From Polycladidibacter stylochi (GTDB lineage: Bacteria; Pseudomonadota; Alphaproteobacteria; Rhizobiales; Stappiaceae), in contig NZ_LLWE01000019.1 in assembly GCF_001562055.1 (NCBI RefSeq), positions 1-64,000 on the forward strand: a DNA stretch of 64,000 bases. Reading direction: 5' to 3'. The stretch's first letter is position 1. Every line of letters begins with the position of its first letter. Positions 55,365 through 64,000 of this stretch are shown piece by piece. The notes beneath the pieces are model-generated. The model was not told the origin of the DNA. It saw only the letters and a list, made by a program, of their open reading frames with translations, and searched no databases. A program made the position numbers and the translations under genes.

Positions 55365-56402
55365 ATGAAGACATTTTTTTCGCAAAAACAGCTTATGCAT
55401 AACCCGCAGCACGAGATTTCGGATGGCTACTTACGTCCGGCAAATGAGGTGCCGCAGCGCGCAAAGATGATCGTGAACCAGCTGATCAAGCAGAACTTTG
55501 GGGAGGTGCTGGAGCCTGATTGCTTCTCGATTAATCGCCTTCAAAGAATTCATAGTGACGAGTATCTACAGTTTTTAGAGGGCTTTTGGCAACACTGGCT
55601 CGATGAAGGCCGTAGAGAAGAAGAGGCTTTTCCCTTTGTTTGGCCGCGCCCGGATTTACGCACGGACCGTGTACCGCAGCACTTGGATGGAAAACTCGGG
55701 TTCTATTCGTTCGATGCCGGTACACCAATAATGCAACACACATGGGAAGCGGCGCGTAAGAGCGCTGATACCGCTTTATCGGCGGCCCGCTGCCTGTCTA
55801 TGGGGGAAACCGCAGCTTTTGCCCTTTGCCGTCCACCAGGCCACCATGCCCATGAAGCGATGTTCGGCGGCTATTGTTTTTTGAATAACGCCGCGGTTGC
55901 TGCGCAGTATCTACATGATCAAGGTGCTAGCCGTGTAAGTATTTTGGACATTGATTACCACCATGGAAATGGAACCCAATCAATTTTCTATGCGCGGAAA
56001 GATGTGCAGTTCGTCTCGCTTCATGCGGACCCGGAGCAAGAGTTTCCTTATTTTTTGGGTTATCAGGATGAAACCGGTGAAGGGGCCGGATTGGGCTACA
56101 ACCATAATTTCCCGTTGCCACTGGGCACCGGCTGGGAGCAATGGCAACGTACCTTGCAACAGGCATTAAAGATAATTCAAATATTTTCTCCAGACGCCCT
56201 CGTGGTTTCGGTGGGTGTTGATACGTTTGAAATCGACCCCATTTCCCAGTTCAAACTGCAAACACAGCACTTTCGCCCAATAGGTGCCCAACTGGCCCAA
56301 CTTAAAAAGCCAACACTTTTTTGCATGGAAGGCGGTTATGCGGTGGAGGAGATAGGCATAAATCTACTAGAGTTATTACAGGGCTTTGTTGAAAATCGCT
56401 GA
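55365..56402 (+). CDS. Histone deacetylase-family / acetylpolyamine amidohydrolase
   Basis: A 345-aa zinc amidohydrolase of the arginase/HDAC fold, most like bacterial acetylpolyamine amidohydrolases. The tandem His active site RPPGHHAHEAMFGG (about 156-169) and the zinc motif LDIDYHHGNGT (about 195-205) are present. GVDTFEIDP (about 284-292) carries the third metal ligand Asp. It probably removes acetyl groups from polyamines or similar short acyl-amines rather than proteins. It has no polyamine gene partners nearby. Confidence 0.9.
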   Translation: MKTFFSQKQLMHNPQHEISDGYLRPANEVPQRAKMIVNQLIKQNFGEVLEPDCFSINRLQRIHSDEYLQFLEGFWQHWLDEGRREEEAFPFVWPRPDLRTDRVPQHLDGKLGFYSFDAGTPIMQHTWEAARKSADTALSAARCLSMGETAAFALCRPPGHHAHEAMFGGYCFLNNAAVAAQYLHDQGASRVSILDIDYHHGNGTQSIFYARKDVQFVSLHADPEQEFPYFLGYQDETGEGAGLGYNHNFPLPLGTGWEQWQRTLQQALKIIQIFSPDALVVSVGVDTFEIDPISQFKLQTQHFRPIGAQLAQLKKPTLFCMEGGYAVEEIGINLLELLQGFVENR

Positions 56403-56522
56403 CAGTGCAATTGCAATTACCGTTATTTATACCAAATATGAGAGCACTCATAAAGTTTGCCAAACACATCAAGTGTGCTAGATGCTTGCCATTGATTTTA
56501 ATAGGTGCGGAATTACAATACC

Positions 56523-57014
56523 ATGAACCAACAGTACTCGAACCAGCCAGAACCTATAAAGAATAGGGGGAATACCGTTGGTGTTTTGTGGGTATTTTTC
56601 AACCCGCGCGGCCGCCTGTCCAGACTGGCCTACTGGCTTGGCTTTATTCTCATGATGCTGATTATGTTGCTCGCTTTTTATAATGCGACAAAATTTTTCA
56701 TCAATGATATTCCCATAACAGGCGATATCAGTATCGATTTGAATGAGTTTATATTCTCAAATCCTATGCTGCCAATTCTGTTGATTGCCAGTAAGTGGTC
56801 TGAGCTCGCGTTGGTTATGAAACGCTTGCAAGATGCCGACTACTCGGGGTTTTGGGGCCTATTGGTTATGGTACCCTATTTAAACTTTATCGTTTGTATT
56901 GTTGTAGGTTTTCTCCCCCCCACAAAAGGGCCGAACATCTTTGGCCGCACTTCCAATAGCCGCCCGCCTGCAAAAAATAACCATAACTTCCACAGAACAA
57001 GAAGGTACCAATGA
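56523..57014 (+). CDS. DUF805 family membrane protein
   Basis: A 163-aa inner-membrane protein of the DUF805 family. The family start W-V-F-F-N-P-R-G-R-L-S-R-L-A-Y-W (about 24-39) is clear, followed by three or four hydrophobic helices (about 40-62, 85-100, 112-135). The short loop ALVMKRLQDADYSGFWGLL is conserved. Function is unknown. The ATG at 56523 is chosen; a GTG six codons upstream is possible. Its stop overlaps the dapE start (ATGA), so it is translationally coupled to lysine biosynthesis. Confidence 0.85.
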   Translation: MNQQYSNQPEPIKNRGNTVGVLWVFFNPRGRLSRLAYWLGFILMMLIMLLAFYNATKFFINDIPITGDISIDLNEFIFSNPMLPILLIASKWSELALVMKRLQDADYSGFWGLLVMVPYLNFIVCIVVGFLPPTKGPNIFGRTSNSRPPAKNNHNFHRTRRYQ

Positions 57015-58180
57015 CCACAGAACTATCGGCTGCTGTCAAAATTTGTCAGGATTTAATTCGCTGCCCCTCGGTTACCCCCGCTGAGGCCGGTTCGCTAACC
57101 ACACTTGCTGGTTACCTCGAAAAAGCAGGTTTTACAGTTGAGCGGCCCGTTTTTTGCGAGCAAGGAACCGCAGATGTAGAGAACCTGTTTGCCACAATAG
57201 GCTCAGGTAAGCCGCACTTTGTTTTCGCAGGCCACACAGATGTTGTGCCAGCAGGTGATGAAGCCGCTTGGACCCACCCCCCGTTTTCGGGGGAAATTGT
57301 TGACGGCATGATTCATGGTCGCGGCACAGCAGACATGAAAGGTGGCGTGGCAGCATTTACGGCTGCGGCATTGGATTATCTTGCGCAAAACCCACAGTTT
57401 GCAGGCACAATATCGTTCCTAATAACTGGCGATGAAGAAGGCCCTGCCATCAATGGCACAGTGAAATTGCTGGAATGGGCCAAAGAGCGCGGCATTGAAT
57501 TTGATGCATGTATTGTTGGCGAGCCAACCAACCCAGAGCAACTCGGAGATGCCATTAAGGTGGGGCGCCGTGGCTCGCTTTCCGGTCATATCGTCGTTGA
57601 AGGGGTGCAAGGTCATGTTGCCTACCAGCACTTGGCGCAAAACCCGATCCCTGCCATGCTCAATCTGCTGAGCGCTTTGAATGCCAAGCAATTCGATCAG
57701 GGTAACGAGCGTTTCCAGCCCTCGAATCTGGAAATCACCAGCGTAGATACGGGTAATAGCGCAACCAATATTATCCCTGCCAAGTGCGAGGCCCGCTTTA
57801 ATATTCGCTTTAACGATAAGTGGTCGGTTGAGAGCTTGCAAAGTGAAATCAAAGAGGTTTTGCGTGCAGCGGCTACTGATGGTGTAAACTGGTCAATTAA
57901 CTTCAAGCCAGACCATTCCGATAGCTTTTTAACCCATGATGCCGAGCTGATTTCAGCGCTTTCTGCTGCAATTCAAGCTGTATCAGGAAAAACTGCGGAG
58001 CTCTCCACAGGAGGGGGCACATCTGACGCCCGCTTTATAAAGAACTATTGCCCTGTGGTGGAGTTTGGTCTGGTTGGCAAAACAATGCACAAGGTAGACG
58101 AGCAAGTTGCAACCGCAGACTTGGATAATCTTGCAAAAATTTACCTCAAATTTCTCGAAAGTTATTTCGCAGCACCTTGA
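57011..58180 (+). CDS. dapE: Succinyl-diaminopimelate desuccinylase
   Basis: A 389-aa dinuclear zinc hydrolase of the M20 family that produces LL-diaminopimelate for lysine and peptidoglycan. Metal and catalytic motifs are FAGHTDVVPAGD (about 75-86, His and Asp), GRGTADMKGG (about 106-115) and TGDEEGPA (about 139-146, with the general-base Glu). The C-terminal FGLVGKTMHKVDE holds the last His ligand. The first ATG overlaps the DUF805 stop. Confidence 0.97.
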   Translation: MTTELSAAVKICQDLIRCPSVTPAEAGSLTTLAGYLEKAGFTVERPVFCEQGTADVENLFATIGSGKPHFVFAGHTDVVPAGDEAAWTHPPFSGEIVDGMIHGRGTADMKGGVAAFTAAALDYLAQNPQFAGTISFLITGDEEGPAINGTVKLLEWAKERGIEFDACIVGEPTNPEQLGDAIKVGRRGSLSGHIVVEGVQGHVAYQHLAQNPIPAMLNLLSALNAKQFDQGNERFQPSNLEITSVDTGNSATNIIPAKCEARFNIRFNDKWSVESLQSEIKEVLRAAATDGVNWSINFKPDHSDSFLTHDAELISALSAAIQAVSGKTAELSTGGGTSDARFIKNYCPVVEFGLVGKTMHKVDEQVATADLDNLAKIYLKFLESYFAAP

Positions 58181-58195
58181 AGCCAATAAAATCTT

Positions 58196-58231
58196 AAGTA
58201 ATAGTGCCGTTTATAGGCAGCACTATTACTT
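58196..58231. other. Hairpin after dapE
   Basis: A perfect 12-bp inverted repeat, AAGTAATAGTGC (58196-58207) with GCACTATTACTT (58220-58231), with a 12-nt loop, 15 nt after the dapE stop codon. The tail is not a T-run, so termination is uncertain. Confidence 0.5.
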
Positions 58232-58279
58232 CATGGTTCGCTATCACCCCAATAACGCTAACAGGTTCATAATAAAAGA

Positions 58280-58885
58280 ATGCAACTGCCATCACTGCGT
58301 GAAGCACAACTTGCAATAATAGGCTCGTGGCGAATTTTTCTCGGAAAGCCAGGCGCTTTGGCTTTTTTCGACCTTAGCTTAAAGGGGTTTTGGCGCTCGT
58401 TTGCAGCCATAATTATGGTTGCGCCATTGTATTACATTAGCTTGCAAAGCGGCATTAAAATGCTTTCCGACCCCAATCTGGCTGGTAGCTCCACTCAGAT
58501 AACAGCAGATTTCAGCAGCTTTTATGCACTGCAAACGCTGGTTCTGGTTCTGGATTGGATCGCCTATCCGCTTGTATTGGCTTTACTTGCAGGCTCGTTA
58601 AATATTCAAAAAGCCTATTTTGCTTATATCGCAACCTATAACTGGTCGACACTTCTACTGTTATTACCACATGCTGCTCTGAGCCTACTTTATCTCTTGG
58701 GCCTATTGCCAGCAATGGTGCTGATTATGCTTAGTCTGCCAATAGTGGGGTGGAGCCTATATTTTCGTTATATATTGACCCGCTACGTGACAGGCATAGC
58801 CATTGGTCCGGCTTTAGGGCTGGTTGCGCTTGGCTTCTTGCTTTCATTATTTATTGATGCCGGTATCGATAAACTCTTGAGCTGA
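58280..58885 (+). CDS. Hypothetical multi-pass membrane protein
   Basis: A 201-aa protein with about five hydrophobic segments (near 40-60, 78-105, 112-135, 140-160 and 175-197) and no catalytic motif that I recognise. The N-terminal sequence R-I-F-L-G-K-P-G-A-L-A-F-F-D-L-S marks a short cytoplasmic lead. It lies 99 nt downstream of dapE, past a hairpin, and 152 nt upstream of a DUF2189 membrane protein. It is plausibly a conserved neighbour of dapE in relatives, but that was not checked. Confidence 0.7.
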   Translation: MQLPSLREAQLAIIGSWRIFLGKPGALAFFDLSLKGFWRSFAAIIMVAPLYYISLQSGIKMLSDPNLAGSSTQITADFSSFYALQTLVLVLDWIAYPLVLALLAGSLNIQKAYFAYIATYNWSTLLLLLPHAALSLLYLLGLLPAMVLIMLSLPIVGWSLYFRYILTRYVTGIAIGPALGLVALGFLLSLFIDAGIDKLLS

Positions 58886-59037
58886 TGCCTGACCTATTCA
58901 TTTTATGACAATTACTGGTCATTAAATTATCATATTGGTATATCACAATACCAATGACCTATAAATCTATGAAAGTTTCTAGTGGTCAATTAAGTATTTT
59001 CCCGTCACTGTGTAAGTACAGAACATGGGAGTCGCTT

Positions 59038-59940
59038 ATGGGAGAGAATAACGCTTCGGTTTCATCATCAATACCACTAAAACAAGACAAAAAAGCATCT
59101 GATATGGGCGCGGAAACGAAACTTGCCGCCCCTCGTGTGCACGCAATAAAACTTTCAGACATCATAAATGCGCTTGAAGCAGGACTTCGAGACTTTAGAG
59201 CAGCTCCTGCTTATGGGCTGTTTTTTGGTCTGGTTTTTGCAGTGGGTGGCAACATTGTCATTCTATGTGCGTTTATGGCCGACATGAGTTACTTAAGTTA
59301 CCCGCTTGCAGCCGGCTTTTGGATGATAGGCCCGTTTGTTGCCGTAGGACTCTATGAGGTTTCCAGGCGGCTGGAAAAAAACGAGCCGCTGACCTGGTCC
59401 GGGGTTCTTGGGGTTATCTGGCGTCAACACCGACGCGAGCTTGCCTGGATGGCATTTGTTGTCCTGTTTATCTTGTTGATGTGGATGTTTGAAATTCGTC
59501 TGCTTATTGCCCTTTTCTTGGGCTTTAAAGGCGTTTCCACAATGCACGAATTTGTTGAAGTGGTGCTCACCACCCGTGAAGGCATCATGTTCTTACTGGT
59601 TGGCCACTTGGTTGGTGCGGCCTTCTCAATCGTACTCTTTTCTATTTCAGTAGTGTCGTTCCCACTGCTTTTGGAAAAGGATTATGACTTTGTCACGGCT
59701 ATGATAACCAGTGTGAAAGTGGTTGTTGCCAGTCCGCTGCCAATGCTGCTCTGGGGCGCGTCGATTACAGTCGAGCTGCTGGTTTCCATGCTACCGGCCT
59801 TTTTAGGGTTGTTGTTCACGCTACCAGTGCTGGGCCATGCCACTTGGCACCTTTACCGTGCAGCAATATCGTTTGAAGAAGACGAGGAACTACCTAACAA
59901 AATGGAACAGGAAGAAAACCAGCAAACAAAGACTAATTGA
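59038..59940 (+). CDS. DUF2189 family membrane protein
   Basis: A 300-aa inner-membrane protein. After a polar lead (1-45) comes the DUF2189 domain with about six helices. Features are L-R-D-F-R-A-A-P-A-Y-G-L-F-F-G (about 57-71), FWMIGPFVAVGLYEVSRRLE, and a long loop ending PLLLEKDYDFVTAMITSV. The family resembles cytochrome-c-oxidase-subunit-like or transporter-associated membrane proteins, but function is unknown. The ATG at 59038 has GGGAG 6 nt upstream and is preferred to in-frame codons 84 nt earlier. A terminator follows. Confidence 0.85.
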   Translation: MGENNASVSSSIPLKQDKKASDMGAETKLAAPRVHAIKLSDIINALEAGLRDFRAAPAYGLFFGLVFAVGGNIVILCAFMADMSYLSYPLAAGFWMIGPFVAVGLYEVSRRLEKNEPLTWSGVLGVIWRQHRRELAWMAFVVLFILLMWMFEIRLLIALFLGFKGVSTMHEFVEVVLTTREGIMFLLVGHLVGAAFSIVLFSISVVSFPLLLEKDYDFVTAMITSVKVVVASPLPMLLWGASITVELLVSMLPAFLGLLFTLPVLGHATWHLYRAAISFEEDEELPNKMEQEENQQTKTN

Positions 59941-59970
59941 TAAGCTTGGATCATTAAACTAGCAGCGCTA

Positions 59971-60012
59971 ACTCTTGCGAGGATATTAGAAATCTCGCAA
60001 GAGTAATTGTTA
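59971..60012 (+). terminator. Terminator after the DUF2189 gene
   Basis: ACTCTTGCGAG (59971-59981) pairs perfectly with CTCGCAAGAGT (59994-60004) around a 12-nt loop. It is followed by AATTGTTATTTG, a moderately T-rich tail, 30 nt past the stop codon. Confidence 0.65.
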
Positions 60013-60160
60013 TTTGTAAGAATTATTATGGCCGAATAAATTTACTTATTTTACAAGATACTGATAATCAAAAGCATCCGCCTTTTAAGGCCGAGCTAGT
60101 ATTTCCCGAATAAGAGTTTACCACTAATTAAATCACAAGCTAAATGATAGTAGTTATTAA

Positions 60161-60250
60161 TGGCGGAGAGTGAGGGATTCGAACCCTCGGAACGCTTGCG
60201 CGCTCAACGGTTTTCGAGACCGCCCCGTTCGACCACTCCGGCAACTCTCC
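60161..60250 (-). tRNA. tRNA-Ser(CGA)
   Basis: A 90-nt class II tRNA on the minus strand. The acceptor stem pairs GGAGAGT at 60250-60244 with ACTCTCC, followed by discriminator G and an encoded CCA (60163-60161). The anticodon loop reads C-T-C-G-A-A-A, giving anticodon CGA for codon UCG. The long variable arm (GCGCGCAAGCG region) and the T-loop GGTTCGAATCC are typical of tRNA-Ser. Confidence 0.97.
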
Positions 60251-60535
60251 ACTTATTTGACATAGTACCCGCTCTGCTAACAAGCGCTATGGTCCTGCGC
60301 CCTTTTAGTTAGCCATCAAAGCGCGGCCAAACTATGCCCGAAAGCAAGTAAACTCAAGACCCGAAGACAAATGTGCCTTGAGTTTACACAGATGTTGCAA
60401 TTTATCACCTGCCTTATGCGGTTAACTACCTAAAACAACAGCCTATTTGGCTTGGCAATAATAAATCTACACTCTTTGCTAAAGCGTACCGGTAAAAAGA
60501 CAATGCTTTGCACCGATACACTATTGCCACCTTAT
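60251..60535. other. Intergenic region between tRNA-Ser and a chemoreceptor
   Basis: No gene or clear signal is seen. It contains the promoter side of the minus-strand tRNA gene and the 3' side of the minus-strand chemoreceptor gene. No well-formed terminator could be placed. Confidence 0.5.
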
Positions 60536-62548
60536 TTATACAGCTTCCACATTGCCAATGAAGCTCTCAATTTCCTTGGTCAGCGTATTGGCATTTTTAA
60601 GGAGCACGCCTGCTTGCGTATCCAGTTCTTTTGCAACAGAAGATGTTGCTGTTATAGATTGGCTTACACCTTGCATTTCCTCTTCGCCCGTACGGGACTG
60701 ATCGGAAGCCTCGGTAACCGAGCGGGTAATTTCGCTAACAGTGATGGATTGCTGCTCAACAGCCGCAGCAACAGCGGATGAACTGGTGGCTAAGCTGTCC
60801 ATCATATCACGTACATGCTCAATGGATGAAACCGCATCACCTGAAGCTTGCTGAATTTCACTTACCTGTCCTGAAATTTCCTCGGTTGCTTTGGCTGTCT
60901 GGTTGGCCAGCTCTTTCACCTCGGAAGCCACAACTGCAAAGCCCTTACCCATTTCACCCGCACGCGCGGCCTCAATAGTCGCATTTAGTGCCAGCAGATT
61001 GGTTTGATCGGCAATATCTTTAATCAAGCTAACAACTTCGCTGATACGCAGCGCGGTTTGTGAAAGTGTTTCAACCGTAGTTGCAGTGGTACGGGTTTGT
61101 TCACGTACTTTTGTCGCTACATCGTTAGAATTAGAAGCCTCACGTGCGACCTCGCGAATGGAGTTGGACAACTCTTCACTCGCCGCGGCAACAGAAGAAA
61201 CGCTGCTTGATGCTTGAGCAACAGATGTGCCAGCATTACCCGTCTTGGCAACAATTTCGTTAACGGAGCTGGTAAGGCTGCTTGATGCACTGTTCAAAGC
61301 ACTGATAGACTCATCAAAACCTGTAAGCGCTGAGTTCGAGCTGTCCTCGAAGTGCTTCACCATAGCCCGCATTTGCTGCTCGCGTTTTTTACGGCGCTGG
61401 TTGGTTTCTTCTCGCTCATCATTCAGCCATTGGCGTTCTTGCACGCTGGCTTTAAACACCTCCAGCGTTTGTGCCATTTTTGCATACTCGTCACGCCCTT
61501 TTGTGCCTTCGATTTCAAAGCTTGTATCTTCATTGGCCAAACGTTGCATAGCCGATTGAAGACGGCGCATGGGCACAGCAATTGACCAGCTAATAAACCC
61601 AGATGCCAGCAATAAGACTAGCGAGGTTATGATGCCCATAACTTTGAAAAGATTGATATAAAAGGAACGTTCAGCGTCAAAGTCTGCAAAGGCTTTAGCT
61701 TTACTTTTATTTGCACTCTTTGCGAGGTTACGCACAAGCGGGATAACTGTTCCAAGCTCAACTTTTGCAATTCTTAATTGCTGATGAGTATCAGCTCGTA
61801 GTTTGTCGCTTAAAGCCACAGTATCCTTGTAGTTTTGCCACAGCTTTTGCACTTTTTGAATTGCCGCTTTAGTTTTGTCACTCGCATCCAGCGCCCTATC
61901 AAATTTAGCAACGAGCTTATCATATTTTTTGCGGTCTTTTTCGAATCCCTCAACCAAAACACTCCATCTTAAACGCTCTATCGCGCCAATGGTGAATGCC
62001 AGTTTGGAAAGGTCCTGATCCATTGGATCCTGTTTTCGCGCATTTTTTATGGCTTCTTGTAGGGCAACACCAGCAAGACGCACTTCGAGAAGCACCCCTT
62101 CTGTTGGGCCATAACCACGCTTTAAAGTTGCCTCCAGCACAACAGAAAATGAATCTTTATATGATAAAATATGACTTTTGACTTTTTCCAGAAGTTTAAT
62201 ATTTGCTTCTTCTGTCACAATTTTTCTAGTATTTTCTAGATACCTTAGCGTTCTTCCTGTAGTAACTTGCGCTTGCTGAAGCGCATAGGGTGTTGGTTTA
62301 GCAACAAACTCACTACTAATCGCCCTTAACCGATCCACAGATGTTGTGAGGGCCGTCGCCGCCTCGGATATCTTCTCATACTTCGATGCCTCAGTGCGCA
62401 ACGCCACGGTTTTCAATTGCAGCAAGTAAAGCATTCCAACCGATAAAGCTAATATTATGACCGGAATCACCCCTAGGAGAAGAACCCTAGTTACTATAGA
62501 GTATAGCCATGGCTGCTTAGTCAATTCTTGAGCTTCAATATCGCTCAT
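60536..62548 (-). CDS. Methyl-accepting chemotaxis protein
   Basis: A 670-aa chemoreceptor. A first membrane helix (about 22-45) is followed by a helical periplasmic sensor (about 46-305) rich in Lys and Ala. A second helix (about 306-328), a HAMP domain (about 329-385, [20 protein letters not shown]) and the signalling coiled coil complete it. The tip sequence [20 protein letters not shown] is intact. It ends F-I-G-N-V-E-A-V without a CheR-docking pentapeptide. Architecture matches the receptor at 29650-31707, but the sensor domains are not close copies. Confidence 0.93.
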   Translation of the reverse strand: MSDIEAQELTKQPWLYSIVTRVLLLGVIPVIILALSVGMLYLLQLKTVALRTEASKYEKISEAATALTTSVDRLRAISSEFVAKPTPYALQQAQVTTGRTLRYLENTRKIVTEEANIKLLEKVKSHILSYKDSFSVVLEATLKRGYGPTEGVLLEVRLAGVALQEAIKNARKQDPMDQDLSKLAFTIGAIERLRWSVLVEGFEKDRKKYDKLVAKFDRALDASDKTKAAIQKVQKLWQNYKDTVALSDKLRADTHQQLRIAKVELGTVIPLVRNLAKSANKSKAKAFADFDAERSFYINLFKVMGIITSLVLLLASGFISWSIAVPMRRLQSAMQRLANEDTSFEIEGTKGRDEYAKMAQTLEVFKASVQERQWLNDEREETNQRRKKREQQMRAMVKHFEDSSNSALTGFDESISALNSASSSLTSSVNEIVAKTGNAGTSVAQASSSVSSVAAASEELSNSIREVAREASNSNDVATKVREQTRTTATTVETLSQTALRISEVVSLIKDIADQTNLLALNATIEAARAGEMGKGFAVVASEVKELANQTAKATEEISGQVSEIQQASGDAVSSIEHVRDMMDSLATSSSAVAAAVEQQSITVSEITRSVTEASDQSRTGEEEMQGVSQSITATSSVAKELDTQAGVLLKNANTLTKEIESFIGNVEAV

Positions 62549-62978
62549 AACTTGAACTCCCCCTGCTATTTTTATAGGCTAACGACAATCAGTCTATTAA
62601 AATCAATCATCGTTTATTATTTTGGTAATTTAAAAAGCATTTTTCAAAAAAAAACAATTGCAAAACTATTTTATACAACTTTAGACTAGCTCAAACACTT
62701 TTCTTCCTGCTCATCATTTCATGCAGGTGAATAAATTTCACCCATAACCTCACCATCGAATAATTCACCCCCATAAAATCTAACATGCAATTTGGAATAG
62801 GAATTGACTTCACTTAGCATTTGCGTATATTGCGCGGGCTCTATAGTGCGGGATTGAAAAGATTCCGCCGATTTGCGCTGCTCGAGGCTGTCGATTCTCA
62901 CGGGATTTCCAAAAGAATGGCAACAAGATCACATTATGTGACGCCGAAGAGTGCGCCTCAAGAATAAGGACGTGAACA
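62549..62978 (+). promoter_or_regulatory. rplU upstream region with a sigma-70 promoter
   Basis: This 430-nt gap has no convincing gene. TTGACT at 62804-62809 and TATATT at 62826-62831, 16 nt apart, form a good -35/-10 pair reading toward rplU, giving a leader of about 140 nt. A short stem (GCGGGA with TTCCGC near 62848-62870) lies in that leader and could take part in regulation. AAGGA stands 8 nt before the rplU ATG. Confidence 0.6.
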
Positions 62979-63542
62979 ATGTTCGCAGTCATCAAAACAG
63001 GTGGCAAGCAGTACACTGTTGCTGCTAACGATCTGCTGAAGATCGAAAAAATCTCTGCTGAAGCAGGCGAAACCGTCGTTTTTGACGAGGTTCTGGTTGT
63101 TGGTTCCGAAGGTGAAACCACCATTGGTGCACCAACTGTTGAAGGCGCTTCTGTCGCTGCAGAAGTTGTTGAGCAAGGTCGTGATCGCAAGATCATCATC
63201 TTCAAAAAGCGTCGTCGTCAGAACTCACGCCGCCGCAACGGCCACCGTCAGGCTTTCACCACTGTTAAAATCTCCGAGATTTTGACTGGTGGCGCAAAAG
63301 CAGCTAAAAAGGCAGCAGCACCAAAAGCTGCAGCAGCTCCTGCAGGCGCTGATGACCTGAAGAAGCTGAACGGCCTGGGCCCTGCTATCGAGAAGAAACT
63401 GATCGCTGCTGGCTTGACCACTTACGCTCAGATTGCTGCTCTTAGCGCTGAAGATATCGCCCGCATCGAAGAAGAAAACGGCTTGAAAGGCCGCTTCGAA
63501 CGCGACAACTGGGTTGAACAAGCTAAGGAACTCTCTGCTTAA
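62979..63542 (+). CDS. rplU: 50S ribosomal protein L21 with C-terminal extension
   Basis: A 187-aa form of ribosomal protein L21. Residues 1-102 are a standard L21 ([12 protein letters not shown] at the start, [16 protein letters not shown] in the rRNA-binding loop). A linker of Ala and Lys (about 105-124) leads to a helix-hairpin-helix-like tail (about 125-187, [19 protein letters not shown]). Such tails are known in alphaproteobacterial L21. What the tail binds is not established. It is followed by rpmA 42 nt downstream. Confidence 0.97.
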   Translation: MFAVIKTGGKQYTVAANDLLKIEKISAEAGETVVFDEVLVVGSEGETTIGAPTVEGASVAAEVVEQGRDRKIIIFKKRRRQNSRRRNGHRQAFTTVKISEILTGGAKAAKKAAAPKAAAAPAGADDLKKLNGLGPAIEKKLIAAGLTTYAQIAALSAEDIARIEEENGLKGRFERDNWVEQAKELSA

Positions 63543-63584
63543 TTCGCAGTAGTTTTCGCTTAAGAGAAAAAACGAGGTTTCGTT

Positions 63585-63854
63585 ATGGCTCATAAAAAAG
63601 CTGGCGGTTCATCCCGCAACGGTCGCGATACCGCGGGCCGCCGTCTAGGTATCAAAAAATTTGGTGGTGAAGTTGTTGTTGCTGGCAACATCATTGCACG
63701 TCAGCGTGGCACAAAGTGGCACCCTGGTAACGGCGTAGGTATGGGCAAAGACCACACCATTTTTGCGACTGTAGATGGCAACGTGTCATTTGCAACCAAA
63801 CGCAATGGCCGAACTTATATTAACGTGATGCCAGTGGCGGAAGCCGCAGAGTAA
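63585..63854 (+). CDS. rpmA: 50S ribosomal protein L27
   Basis: An 89-aa protein of the large subunit whose N terminus reaches the peptidyl-transferase centre. [20 protein letters not shown] and the motif [19 protein letters not shown] are canonical, and no N-terminal cleavage extension is present. It follows rplU with AACGAGG before its ATG. A terminator lies about 77 nt downstream. Confidence 0.98.
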   Translation: MAHKKAGGSSRNGRDTAGRRLGIKKFGGEVVVAGNIIARQRGTKWHPGNGVGMGKDHTIFATVDGNVSFATKRNGRTYINVMPVAEAAE

Positions 63855-63931
63855 AGCCGACGTGAACATACCAAACCGTCGGCGTCTCATCGACCCGGCG
63901 GGATGGAAGATCCGGCTAGATCACAAAGATC

Positions 63932-63962
63932 AAGGGAAGATGGGATGCCATCTTCCCTTTTT
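63932..63962 (+). terminator. Intrinsic terminator after rpmA
   Basis: A perfect 12-bp stem AAGGGAAGATGG (63932-63943) with CCATCTTCCCTT (63948-63959) and a GATG loop, ending in a T-run. Confidence 0.92.
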
Positions 63963-63985
63963 CATTTTGTGCCGGAGTTTTTAAA

Positions 63986-64000
63986 ATGGTTATCGAATAC
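63986..64000 (+). CDS. Start of a truncated gene at the window edge
   Basis: An ATG at 63986 with GGAG 9 nt upstream begins M-V-I-E-Y and runs off the window. In relatives a GNAT acetyltransferase often follows rplU-rpmA, but five codons are too few to identify it. Confidence 0.4.

Noticed and set aside
60536-62548. Possible recent duplication of the two chemoreceptors
   Set aside because: The signalling tips are alike, as in all such receptors, but the sensor domains and lengths differ, so there is no sign of a recent copy.
62719-62901. 60-aa minus-strand frame upstream of rplU
   Set aside because: Weak GTG start, no family, and it overlaps the likely rplU promoter at 62804-62831.
1-64000. 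CRISPR array, insertion sequence, prophage or integrase
   Set aside because: No regularly spaced repeats, transposase, integrase or phage structural genes were seen on either strand.

Overview
The window looks like chromosome of an alphaproteobacterium of the order Hyphomicrobiales (Rhizobiales), probably a marine, moderate-GC member near Pseudovibrio/Polycladidibacter. This placement is inferred from gene content and order: a complete Tad/Cpa pilus locus, a MaoC-phosphotransacetylase fusion next to ackA, a MarR/leucyl aminopeptidase/NlpC-P60 cluster, def-fmt-truA, an Irr-type iron box in front of bacterioferritin, and an L21 with a long alanine-rich and helix-hairpin-helix tail. No database was searched.

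Layout. 1-2.2 kb: an AT-rich patch with a degenerate subtilisin-like lipoprotein and a small orphan gene. 2.2-4.9 kb: acetate overflow or fermentation pair (MaoC-Pta, AckA) with a candidate FNR/FixK box upstream. 5.1-7.1 kb: two TadE-like minor pilins and a stand-alone CpaC N-terminal-domain protein, separated by a tandem palindromic repeat. 7.3-10.1 kb: NlpC/P60 hydrolase, MarR regulator and M17 aminopeptidase. 10.3-19.7 kb: tadD on the plus strand, convergent with cpaA-B-C-D-E-F-tadB-tadC on the minus strand. No Flp major pilin gene was found. 19.9-26.4 kb: ghrA, rmuC, an SDR enzyme, then def-fmt-GNAT-truA. 26.5-37.8 kb: acnB, a chemoreceptor, a second SDR, bfd-bfr with an Irr box, hrpB and mgsA-glk. 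38.1-38.9 kb: a secreted DUF1194 von Willebrand A protein.

39.6-53.6 kb is the most coherent block, a nucleoside uptake and catabolism cluster read in one direction. A SorC/DeoR-type regulator is followed by a BMP-family nucleoside ABC importer (binding protein, double ATPase, two permeases), then cytidine deaminase, purine nucleoside phosphorylase, deoxyribose-phosphate aldolase, thymidine phosphorylase, phosphopentomutase, adenosine deaminase, a DUF1688 (URC4/Urg3) protein and uracil phosphoribosyltransferase. A strong terminator closes it. Nucleosides are imported, deaminated and phosphorolysed. Pentose phosphates go to glycolysis through DeoB/DeoC. Uracil is converted to UMP, and the DUF1688 protein suggests it may also enter the reductase-independent URC uracil-degradation route. 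Ribokinase follows directly.

54.7-64 kb: a retropepsin-like protease, an acetylpolyamine amidohydrolase/HDAC-family enzyme, a DUF805 protein overlapping dapE, two membrane proteins, tRNA-Ser(CGA), a second chemoreceptor, and the rplU-rpmA ribosomal operon. The start of one more gene lies at the right edge. Most of the window is ordinary core genome. The items most worth following are the DUF1688-upp pairing inside the nucleoside cluster, the pseudoprotease lipoprotein, the pilin-less tad locus, and the regulatory sites and hairpins listed in the findings.
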